Assembly: GCF_014230085.1 (NCBI RefSeq)
Contig: NZ_JACHVB010000035.1
Location: 1 to 64,000 of the forward strand
From: Ruficoccus amylovorans
GTDB taxonomy: Bacteria; Verrucomicrobiota; Verrucomicrobiia; Opitutales; Cerasicoccaceae
Direction: 5' to 3'
DNA length: 64,000 nt
Position numbers and translations under genes: made by a program. The notes beneath the pieces are model-generated. The model was not told the origin of the DNA. It was given only the letters and a program-made list of their open reading frames with translations, and did no database searches. Of the stretch, positions 38,668-48,800 are shown piece by piece (the first letter of the stretch is position 1; the number at the start of each line of letters is the position of its first letter).

Positions 38668-41532
38668 ATGGCCGGGGAAATCATCAGTGATCGTCATTCG
38701 CTGGCGGCGGTGCAGGGGCTGGTCGGCACAGACCCGGAGCTTTGGTTCAACACATACGGGAAGATTCGGGACAAGGAGGCGCGGATTGTCACGCCGACGA
38801 GCAACATTCTCCAGGAACGTGTCTTCAGCGCATATCGTCAGTGTCAGTTAGAGAAGAAGCCTTGCCTGATTCAGATTCTCAAGCCTCGTCAGAAAGGGGC
38901 GAGCACGGGGGCTGAGGCACTGATTTACCACCATAACCGGCGCTATGACGGGCTCAACGGGGTGCTGATGGGCGACGTTGAGAGCACGTCGGACAAGGTT
39001 TTTGAAATGTACCGCCTGTATGGGGATGAGGACTCTTACCGGTGGAAGGATGGATCGGGCTGGAAGGTCAACAAGGTCGATTATCTGGAAATGCCGAACG
39101 GGAGCCGGTACTCGAAGGAGACGGCGGGCAGCCGTAATGCCGGGCGTTCTGGCACGGTGCAGGTCTTGCACTCGGATGAGACGGCCTTTTATCCGAAATC
39201 GGAATCCCGAGATCCGGCGCTGGCGTTGTTCAACTCGCTGTACTCGGAGAGTGAGCGAAGCCTGGCCTTTATCACGAGCACGCCGAATGGGGCGAGTGGG
39301 ACGTTCTACAACTACTGGAACGACGAGGACAACGGGTGGATCAAGATTTTTGCGGCCTGGTTCGAGTTTTGGGATAGCGTGATGCCGTTCCGTAACGCGG
39401 AGGAGCGGGAGGCTTTTGAATTGAGCTTGCGCGACGACGAGCTTGAAGAGCAGTCGCTGTACCCGCAGATCACGCTTGAGAACCTGAAATGGCGTCGGCA
39501 CACCATCGGGGTTAAGTGCGAGGGTGATGTCAACCGCTTCAAGCAGGAATACCCGTCCGATGCCGAGACATGCCTGGTTGGCGAAACTTTAGTGCTGACC
39601 GATTACGGGATGCTCCCGATCAAGGGAATCAGGGTAGGGACGCCGACACCCAATGGACCAGTCCTTGCTCACCAGTGCATGGGCACTAAGGAGACGGTTA
39701 TTCTTACCACAGCCCGTGGGATACGAATCGAATGCACGCCTGACCATAGGGTTGAGCTTGGAGAAGGTGGGTTTTCACAGGCGCAAGATTGTGTCGGCAG
39801 AACGGTCAAATTATTTCAGCCCAAGTTTGCCCCTGACGGTGAATACCATACGGTCTGCTGGCCCGGCTTTGGGTGCCAGCGGCATAGTTTGACCATTACG
39901 GAGGATTGGGGACGTTTCCTTGGATATTTCATGGGAGACGGCGACTTCTACGGGAATACTGTAGGCATTTGCCTGGACGGTCGGGATACCGATATCGAAG
40001 AAGATTACCGGGCTCTATTTGGCAGGTTGTTCGGATTAGCATTGTCGTCGAAGGCCACTGGCAGCAAGCGAGGCGGCCTGTACCTCAGAAGTTCGAATGT
40101 TCAATTCAAGGCACTCTTTAACGAGCTTGGATTGATTGAAGAGGTCAGGGACTACAACCGTTCAAATATGACGCACCGCCGCCGGGTTCACGTGCCAAGG
40201 TGCATCTGGATTAGCCCGAAGGCTGTTATCACCGAGTTTCTTCGGGCGCTCTTCGATTGCGACGGATGGATTAAAGCGAACGGGAATATGGTAAAGCTGT
40301 TCTCGAAGCATGAGAATTTCATGCGCGATATTCAGTTGCTGCTTATGGGGTATGGCATTCACGCCAAGCTGGTTTCTGTCGTAAAGGCGCTGAATGGTAA
40401 CAGTTACCCCGGCATGGAACTCGTGTTAAATCCCTACGAGTCGCGCAAATTCTGCCAGCAGATCGGGTTTTTATCAGAGCGCAAGCGCTCCAGGATGAAC
40501 ACTGAGGATTATGTTCGCCCGGCGAACGGACGATGCGCTGATACATTCGACTTCACGGACCGGGTTGCCAGTGTGGTTCCCGGCGAAAGCCGAGAAGTGT
40601 ACGATATCCAAATTGGTGGGCGTCCAGTATTCGGGGCAAACGGTATTTCCGTGCATAATTGCTTCCTTGCCAGTAGCCGCATGAAATTCAGTGCGCGTGC
40701 GTTGGTGACCATGAGTGCCCGAGCAAAGCAGGATCATGAACGTGTGGTTCAGCGAGGGAACATGGTGGTGCAGGACCATGATGCGGGTGTGAACCTCATT
40801 CCGGATCCGACCGGAGAGGTGGAAATTTTCGAGGAGCCAAAGTTTGGGCTTAAATACCTGATTTCGGTAGATGTGTGTACCGGTGAAGACCAGCAGTCCG
40901 CGAGCAAGACGGCCGATCCAGATTATCACGATGTTCAGGTTTGGCGGGCCGGGTATCTGGACATTTACGATCCGGAGAAGATGATTCTCCCGAAGGTGGT
41001 GGGCTATCACTATTCGCGGATCGACATTGACCTGCTGGCCGAGGTTGTCGTCGGTATGTGGCTGTATTATGGTCAGTGTCTGGTGATTCCTGAGGTGAAT
41101 AACTGCGGGCTGGCTTTGGTGAAGCTGTTGCAGCAGCGGAATGTGAACATGTTCCGCCGAAAGCCGAAGAGCGATCCTAACGCGCATGAGAAAGACGAAC
41201 AGTCGCGGCTGGGGCAATATGGGTGGAATACGACTTCTGCGCTTCGCAAGTACATCATCGACCAGATGGTTCCAACGGTTCGTAATGAAGAATGCGATTT
41301 GTCGCATCCTCGTATCCTCGGGCAATTCCAGAAGTTCATCGTGAACAAGAATGGCAAACCGGAGGCGATGCCCGGGCACCATGACGATGCGGTAATGTCG
41401 GCCTGCATCGGGCATTACAATCTGAAGCTGGCGACCGAGTACAAGCCGCCCAGGCCGAAGCGGGTAAATTTGCGACGGCTGGCAAGCGATCCGCGGTACA
41501 AGACGCCGCGTGGCTGGCAGCGTGTCGTCTGA
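38668..41532 (+). CDS. terL: Terminase large subunit interrupted by an intein
   Basis: 954 residues translated, of which 363 are an intein, leaving a 591-residue packaging motor. The ATPase has a Walker A-like LKPRQKGAST (71-80), Walker B VQVLHSDE (164-171) and motif C STPNGASG. After the intein the nuclease domain shows LISVDVCTGED, VIPEVNNCGLAL and PGHHDDAVMSA, the RNase H-type acidic triad with a His-Asp-Asp pair. It cuts concatemeric DNA and pumps it into the procapsid through the portal (50090). The intein sits in the conserved EYPSDAET/CFLASS junction. Confidence 0.93.
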   Translation: MAGEIISDRHSLAAVQGLVGTDPELWFNTYGKIRDKEARIVTPTSNILQERVFSAYRQCQLEKKPCLIQILKPRQKGASTGAEALIYHHNRRYDGLNGVLMGDVESTSDKVFEMYRLYGDEDSYRWKDGSGWKVNKVDYLEMPNGSRYSKETAGSRNAGRSGTVQVLHSDETAFYPKSESRDPALALFNSLYSESERSLAFITSTPNGASGTFYNYWNDEDNGWIKIFAAWFEFWDSVMPFRNAEEREAFELSLRDDELEEQSLYPQITLENLKWRRHTIGVKCEGDVNRFKQEYPSDAETCLVGETLVLTDYGMLPIKGIRVGTPTPNGPVLAHQCMGTKETVILTTARGIRIECTPDHRVELGEGGFSQAQDCVGRTVKLFQPKFAPDGEYHTVCWPGFGCQRHSLTITEDWGRFLGYFMGDGDFYGNTVGICLDGRDTDIEEDYRALFGRLFGLALSSKATGSKRGGLYLRSSNVQFKALFNELGLIEEVRDYNRSNMTHRRRVHVPRCIWISPKAVITEFLRALFDCDGWIKANGNMVKLFSKHENFMRDIQLLLMGYGIHAKLVSVVKALNGNSYPGMELVLNPYESRKFCQQIGFLSERKRSRMNTEDYVRPANGRCADTFDFTDRVASVVPGESREVYDIQIGGRPVFGANGISVHNCFLASSRMKFSARALVTMSARAKQDHERVVQRGNMVVQDHDAGVNLIPDPTGEVEIFEEPKFGLKYLISVDVCTGEDQQSASKTADPDYHDVQVWRAGYLDIYDPEKMILPKVVGYHYSRIDIDLLAEVVVGMWLYYGQCLVIPEVNNCGLALVKLLQQRNVNMFRRKPKSDPNAHEKDEQSRLGQYGWNTTSALRKYIIDQMVPTVRNEECDLSHPRILGQFQKFIVNKNGKPEAMPGHHDDAVMSACIGHYNLKLATEYKPPRPKRVNLRRLASDPRYKTPRGWQRVV
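39571..40659 (+). other. Intein with LAGLIDADG homing endonuclease in terL
   Basis: The intein begins at Cys302 (CLVGETLVLTDYGMLPI) and ends at His663-Asn664 (VFGANGISVHN), followed by Cys665 as the +1 nucleophile. Splicing blocks: block A at the start, block B TPDHRVEL about residue 357, and blocks F/G VYDIQIGGRPVFGANGISVH at the end. Two LAGLIDADG motifs, LGYFMGDGDFYG (about 417) and LRALFDCDGWIK (about 526), each keep an acidic residue, so the endonuclease may be active. All residues needed for splicing are present. Confidence 0.93.
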
Positions 41533-41547
41533 TTGGCAACCGATACG
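41531..41547 (+). promoter_or_regulatory. Late-gene leader motif, copy 1
   Basis: GATTGGCAACCGATACG begins right at the TGA of terL and ends 36 bp before ATG 41583. The first 17 bases are identical to the copy at 52464. The downstream part can form ACGG...CCGT. No purine-rich ribosome-binding site precedes the ATG. Confidence 0.6.
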
Positions 41548-41582
41548 GGCATTTTGTCCGTGGCGGGTAGGATAAGAACGTC

Positions 41583-42770
41583 ATGGCCGTTCAGTATCCA
41601 AACCAACCGGGGTATCAGGCCCCGATTCACCCGACCAATCAACAGCGGGAGTCTGCGCACAGCAACAAAAGGGAGAGAGTCGCTCGTAATCCCATCGTTG
41701 ACGAAAATTATCGTTTGAATCGGGACGGAGAATTGAAGCGCCGTCATGCTACTCCGGATTCGCGGTCACTTTCAGCCGCTTCGGTTGGTCCGAGGGGAGG
41801 CGGCATTGAAGGTGGGTTTGGTGCGAACTCTTACGTCAAACGTGGGAATCCTGAGTTTGCGGCGAAGCCCGAGGATGATCCGTACTACCGCAACGCCTTC
41901 AACGAAGAGCAGGCCCGAATAAGTGCTCAAAATGGGATTGATGACGCAAGAAAGCGCAATGGGATTGAGGTATCTCCACAGCAGCCGACAGATGCCTCGG
42001 GCCAAGTTGTCTTTACGGCACCGGGAGAGGGGGATGGGACTGAGCAGCAGCCGACACAGCAAACGGCTACCAATACTCCGGCATCCAGTGGGGTAAAGAA
42101 CGCTTACGGACTCACGGGGACCACCCGTGAGGAAAACATTGAGCAGGCCAAGGGAATGGCTCGGACTGACGGCCAGCCGGGCAGCTACTACGATCAGTTG
42201 ATGAGTCTGCCGACGGTGCAGGATGCGCGGACAAACCAGGCGGCCAACAGGCTCCAGGCGAACGCAACGCCTTCATCGGCTCAACCCTACCAGGGTGGAA
42301 ACTGGGCTATGAGTTATTCCAAGCCGGGTGGCTACACTCAGGAGGTGCAGGGCGGGATGCAGCGAGGCCCTGACGGGAACATGTATCCCGTTGAGAGACG
42401 AACCAATGTGTACAGCAACAGCACAGCCGATTCTCAGCAGCCCCGTAACGCATATCAGATTCTTGCCGCTCAAACGATGCCGTCAGCTACTATACCGGCC
42501 GTCGGAAAGACTGTTCAAATCACTCATGGCATGCAGACGGGCAACCACCAGACTACAAAGAATCAGGTGCTCGCCGGAGGTGGCGGGCCAGCAACAACTC
42601 AAAACTACAGAGTGCCAGGCAGCGTCCGTTATCGAAATAGCAGAACCTATAAAAACAGCCCCAGATATGTGCCACCCATCGAGGAGCCCGCAAAAACTTA
42701 TTCAGGCCAAAACCGACGAGAAAAACGACGAGAAACCCGGCGCCGTCAGGTGATCGCCGGGGGAGGATAA
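41583..42770 (+). CDS. Disordered Gln/Asn/Pro-rich virion-associated protein (putative)
   Basis: 395 residues of low-complexity sequence rich in Gln, Asn, Pro, Gly and Ser (for example EGDGTEQQPTQQTATNTPAS), ending in a very basic tail (NRREKRRETRRRQVIAGGG). No folded domain or enzyme motif is visible. Placed between terminase and the giant polyvalent protein, it is probably an internal head or ejected protein. The leader motif lies just upstream. Confidence 0.55.
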   Translation: MAVQYPNQPGYQAPIHPTNQQRESAHSNKRERVARNPIVDENYRLNRDGELKRRHATPDSRSLSAASVGPRGGGIEGGFGANSYVKRGNPEFAAKPEDDPYYRNAFNEEQARISAQNGIDDARKRNGIEVSPQQPTDASGQVVFTAPGEGDGTEQQPTQQTATNTPASSGVKNAYGLTGTTREENIEQAKGMARTDGQPGSYYDQLMSLPTVQDARTNQAANRLQANATPSSAQPYQGGNWAMSYSKPGGYTQEVQGGMQRGPDGNMYPVERRTNVYSNSTADSQQPRNAYQILAAQTMPSATIPAVGKTVQITHGMQTGNHQTTKNQVLAGGGGPATTQNYRVPGSVRYRNSRTYKNSPRYVPPIEEPAKTYSGQNRREKRRETRRRQVIAGGG

Positions 42771-42842
42771 CCGGCCAGCTATACCCCACCCGACACCGCG
42801 CCAACCGCGCTTCCGTAAACTCCGCATCAAGGGCTAAGCACG

Positions 42843-45800
42843 ATGAAACCTTATACCGACCCTGATTATTCCAACCCGAACCCGCCGCCTTCACTTCCGA
42901 GTCAGGCGGTTTCTTACTCTCAGCCCGCAAAGGCTGTGCCGACGTATTTCCCAGGGTACGTGCCAGACCCTCAATCGATTAGTAAGCAGATGCGCTCGAC
43001 TCAGCCTGAACGCGAGAAGCAGATTCAGACGCCGACGGCCCCGAGCGAGGCCGATGCTTTACGCAGCGCGATTGAAAAGCGGACGCAGGAGCGTGATGCC
43101 TGGCTCAAAAGCGAAGGGCGGAAGCTGTTGAACCGACAGGGTGAATTTGACCCTGATGGTGACAGCCCGTTTGCCCGTTCCATCAGAGACCTTAGCAAGA
43201 TCACTAACCGCGATCCAGATCGGGATGCGAAGGTGGCAAAACTAGAACGCGAGAAGAAGGCATTGCTTGGAACGCATGCTCGGTATCAGGACGACATCGA
43301 TTATTTCGACAAGCGACTGATCGGGATTCAGCGCAAGGAAATGCTGGAAAATGCCCGGAGTATCAACACGCCGGGTATGCCGCGTCCGAGCGAAAGCCAA
43401 CCGTTGAACCTGCTGCCCGACCCGGCGCAGGTCATGCAGCAGCAACAGACGGCGGCAACAGCGGCGGCGATGGATCGCCTGCAGGCCAACCGCCAGCCGG
43501 TGAACCCGGTCAACGATGTCTTCGCGCCGGGTCAGATGCCTCACGCAGGCCAGCCTGAGGGTTATCACCGTGTCGTGGAGGGGCAGCCTGATGGCTCGAC
43601 GCAGGTGAAGGATGTGCCGCCCGCCCAGCCGGTTTCTTTTGCGCAGATGCGAGCCAATGCTCAGCAGCCCCGGCAGGCGGCTGTGACCGCGGCGAGCGGA
43701 ACCCCCGGGGCCACACCCAAACCGCGGGGGGATGAATTCGGTATGCTGCGACGGATGAAGGCCGAGGGCGTGACGCACGTCGGTTCCCAGCCGATTGACA
43801 AAATGATCCGCCTCTATGCCGGGACGGACAATGAAGGCGATGTCAAGCGCCTGGAGCGTTGGGTGAAGATGAACGGGCGCATCGGTGAAATCGACGCGGC
43901 TTTTGACTATGAGGGCGATGGCATGCACGCGGGCGTGCGTGACTCTCTGACCAAGGAGCGGGCGTTCCTGCAAAAAGCTCTTGATCGGCAAACGGCCAAG
44001 GCTGATCCGCGCCTGCGCCAGCGGTATGTGGACCTGACGAGGGATCCCACCCTTGGGGAAAAGGTGCATGCGGGGGCTTCCAACTTTGCCGAGGGGCTGG
44101 GCAACACTCTGGTGGACACGCTGGATTTTGCCGGGCGTCAAGTGGCTCGAGGCGCAAATGCGGTCGGGGCCGAGATCGACCTGAAGGACAATTACTACGC
44201 CAATTACATGCAGGCGATGCGCGAAGTGGCCGCCGAGTGGGGCCCGGATGTGCCCGATGCGGTCAGAAAGAAGCTTGAGGACGATTTTGTAACCGGTGAC
44301 CTGTCGCAAGGGCTGGGGTCGGCAGCGGGATTCATGCTGCCGGGGGCTGCTGTCGGGCGATTGTCCAAGGTCGCCGGGCTCTCTGACAAGGCGATTAAGT
44401 TACTGACGCACGGGGCCGTGGCTGTGGAGGGTGCGGCTGTAAATGGCAATCAACTCTGGCATGAGGTGCTGGATGCCAACACGGAAATCATGCAGCGGGC
44501 CGAGTCAATGCTGGCCAATGAGCAGATCACGCAGCGCGATTACGACGCGATCATGGCCCAGGTTGAACGGCAGGCGGCTGGGGCTGAGGCGTGGGGCGCG
44601 GTGATTGGCACGACGGAGGCTATTCCGCTGGGCACGATTGCCGGGCGCTTGGCCAAAGTGCGTGGTGCAGATACGGTCGTCGGCAAGTACCTGAATAAAG
44701 TCGTGACCGAGGGAAAGACGCCTGCGGCCACCTGGATGAAAAAGCAGGGAGTTAAGGCATTAAAGGCATCCTTCGAAGGCACGGAAGAATTTACGCAGGA
44801 AGCGCTCTCTAACACGCTGAACAACCTGGTCGCCCGGGGTGACTTGCCGCTGGCCGATGGCTGGGACAAGGACCGCGAGATTTACGATATGCAGACGGTC
44901 GAGAGCGGGCAGGTCGGCTTTGTGACCGGTGCGTTGCTATCGGCAATTTCGCAGGCTTTGCCCGGGAAACAGCGTATCCGGAAAAAGCGCGAGGGAGCAG
45001 AAACGGGAAAGCCCGCCGAGGCAACCCCGCCCGCCGAGGGCCAGGCCGATCCTTTTACTCCGGCTGAAAACGCGCCGGAAGCGCCTGCCGGTAATGACAC
45101 TGCGGTCCCGGCAGATGGCGATACGACAGCCCAACCGCCGCAGGGCGAGCAGGAGGCCACCGGCGGGCAGCAGCCGTCCTCTCCTGTTGATACCGACGAG
45201 GACATGAGCAACGACGGCGAGCTCCCGGCCAAGCGCTACTTCGCGCAGGCGCAAACGGCGGACGGCCAGACCGTCACGCTCGAATCGCTGGACAGCCCGA
45301 TGGACATCAACCGTCAGGCGACCGAGCAGGGGCTGACGATTCAGGGCACGATCAAGTCAGAACTGGTTGAGCCGGACCCCGCTACGCAAGAAGTAGCTCC
45401 GGCGACGCAGGAAGTCGCTCAGTCAGAAATGGCGACGAACGAGCAGTCCGGCTTTGTCCCGGCGGTCGATCCGGCCACCCCGTCCGGGCGTCGCACGATT
45501 GCCATCGGGGAGGCTGTCGGGCTGTCTGAGCAGGGCCAGCGGGCGGTGAAGCAGGCGTTCGACATTGTGTTTCAGGAGCGCCCCGAACTGGCTGACAGCC
45601 TGAATGTGGAACTCGTGAGCGATGCTGACTTTAAGCAGCGGTTCGGGCAATCGTCAGCAGGAGTGCAGGTTGAGTCTGACGGCGACGGGGTGTCGATTGT
45701 GCTGAACCGCGAGCATCCCAGCATGCAGGGGGACAAGGCGGTAACGTCCGTCTTCCATGAAACGGGGCATGTGGTCGGACGGGCGCTTGATGGGTTTATC

Positions 45801-48800
45801 GCCGAGGAGTGGGGTAAGTTGTCGGCGCAGCAGCGCAAGGCGGCGGCAGCCCAGTACAGCCAGGCACTCTCCGAGATGCCGGAGGCGGAACTGGCCGACA
45901 GCTATCAGGCCCGGCAAGAGTGGTTCACCTACCAGTGGCACCGACTTGCGACCGGGGAAGTGAACGCCGCTCAATTGGCCAAAGAGGGCTACCCGAAGCA
46001 GTTTGTGCAAAAATTGCAACAACTGGTTGAGCAGTTCCGGGCACTGGTGAAAGACTGGATCGGGGACGCGAACCTTTCGACCGAAGCGCTGGACAAGCGG
46101 ATTCGGGAAATTCTCGGGAACTACAAGAGCACCCTGGCGGAGCAGAATGCGCCCGCTGGCGAGCGACAGACGGGAAAGCCGTCAATGCGTGAGCCCAAGC
46201 CCGCCGCCAAACAGGCGGCTTCTTCCGTTTCTGGGCGCAAGCAGGTATCCCCCAAAGCGGGTAAGCCTTCTTCCACCTCAACCGCCATGAAAGAGCTTCG
46301 CTCGCCTGACAGCGCCGCTTCCAACGCGCCCTCTGCCAACGAGCCGACTACGATCCGGATTGCTCGCCAAAAGCTGCCGGATGTGATTATCGCGCACCCG
46401 TTGGCGACAGCGACCGCACACCCGGATTATAAGGCGGCGAAGTTGGGGGATATTGATGCGGCCTATCGACTGGCGAGGGATCTGGTTGACGATACGGTTA
46501 TTGAGCGGGTTCGTGAAAGCCTGGGGAGCAATCTGGACTCGACGGTTATTGGGGTTCGAGCGCAAGAGGGGCAGGGTGACAACATGATTCCGCTGATGGT
46601 CGCTGATCGTCTGGCGCAGGCACTCGGGCTTGAGTTGGATTCTTCGATTTATCAGAGCAATCGCCCGGAGCGGACAAAGAAAGACGGGCTTGATCGGATA
46701 TTCAGCCAGGTTGAGTTTGCCGGGCCAGTCGTAAAAGACGGGAAATACTTCATGGTGGACGATACCCTTTCGCAGGGCGGCACTTTTATGGGGTTGGCCT
46801 CGCACATCGAGGCCAACGGCGGAGAGGTCATCGGCGCATTTACGTTGACAGGGAAGCAATACAGCCGGAGATTGCAGCTTTCCGACCCCGTCCTCAAAAA
46901 AGTCCGCGAGAAGTATGGAGACCTCGAAGCCCAGTTCAGGCAAGCCACCGGTTACGGATTCGACGCCCTCAGCGAATCCGAAGCCCGCTATCTCGCGACG
47001 TTCAAACAGGCTGACCGCGTCCGAGATCGAATACTTGAGGAAGCGGACGCATCAAGCGCTGGCAAGGGCAAGGGAACTGGACGCGATGGAAGCAGCGAAG
47101 GCAGCGAAGGCGTAGCCCTTTTTGCGCCGTCGGACGGCATGACGGAGGAGCAACGGGCGGTTTACCAGCGGGTGAACGCCAGCCTTGAGGACAAGCGCAG
47201 CTATCGCCAGCGGTTCCTCGACTGGCGCAATCGCGTGCTGAACTACGACCTGTTCCGCGAAAAGGTGGTGGACGACCTGCACGGCATCCGCCGGATGGCG
47301 CGGGAAATTTACGGGGAGGGAGCCGATTTCCACCTCGATGCGATTGACCACCCCTGGAAGATGGCTCATCTGACGCGGGAACTGGGCGACATCATGAGCG
47401 CCTGGATGGAGCGCGGCACCTACCGCATGGAGAAATCCGGCGATATTTCCCACAACGAGAAGAGCAAGGGCTTTGCGCAGATCATCGAACCGCTCGAGGC
47501 TTACGAGCACAAGAACCCGGAGACGGGCAAGGCCGAGAAGCTGAACCTGTTGCCCTCGTGGGAGTCGTACGTGTCGGCCTACCGGGCCGACCGGCTGCTG
47601 GAAGAGGGGCGGGAGCATAATTTCGGGTTTGACCGGGCGGGCTACGATGCCGCGATTGCCGAGGGCAAGGATGTGGAGCCGATTCAATTCTGGGACGCCA
47701 AGCGGGCGCGTGAAGAGATAGACGCCGCCCTGAGCCTGGCCAAAACCTATCCGGTCCTCGAGAAGGTGCGCAAGGAATACGCGCAGTGGAACAAGGCCCT
47801 GCTCGACTTCGCGGAGTCCGCCGGGATCATCGATCCGGAGAAGCGCAAGCAGTGGGACAATCAGGATTATGTGCCGTTCTTCCGGGTGGCCGAAGAGGCG
47901 GAAGTTGAGGCCGAAATGGTGAGAACCGGCAAGGTGACCGGCCCCAAGGGGCGGGAAACCCTCCGCCACCGGATTTATCCCAAGCGGCTGAAGGGCGGCT
48001 TCGGACAAGTGGCAGTACTGGAGAACATCACGATGAACATGCAGTACCTGCTGCAATCCTCGCTGGTGAACCAGACCAAGCAGAAGGTGGCGGACCTGGG
48101 CGTGCGTGATAACCGCTTTATCGAGCGCGAGCCGGTGAAGCCGACCGCCTTCAAGACGGACAAGAAGGAACTGCTGACGCGGCTGGCGGAAGAGCGCTAT
48201 GAAGAACTGAAAGCCGCCGGTGAACTCCCGGCCCGCTGGAAGGGCAAGAGCGACTTCGTCAAGAACATCGTAAGCCGAGCGATGGCCGGAGACTTCGCCG
48301 CGCTCGGCATTGACGCCGGGACGCTGGATGCGCAGATCAGCCTATGGCGGGCGCAGGCCCCGACCGCGCCCAACATCATGACGGTGATGGTTAAGGGCAA
48401 GCCGCAGTACTTCAAGGTGAACGATCCGATGCTACTGCGCTCGGTCATCGCCATGGGGCCGGAGAATTACAAGAAGTTTCTCGATAAGGTGCTCAAGTAC
48501 CTGGGCATCCCCAAGAAGATACTGACCAACATGGTAACGCTGAATCCGGGGTTCTTCCTCGTGTCTAATCCGGCACGTGACACGGTGGCAGTCTGGGTAC
48601 AGCAGCATCAGAAGATGAAGCTCGGCGTCGATGCGGCCAAGGGCTGGGCCGAGGCCATGAAAAAAGAGGGCCGTCTGGCCAATACTCTTTCAGGGGCCGG
48701 AGCAGGCGGGGGGACTTACCATGCGCTGACGACCAGCCAGGCGCGAAAAGCCATCGCGAAGATGACCAAGCGCCAGCGGCAGGCCTACCGGTCCAGTCTG

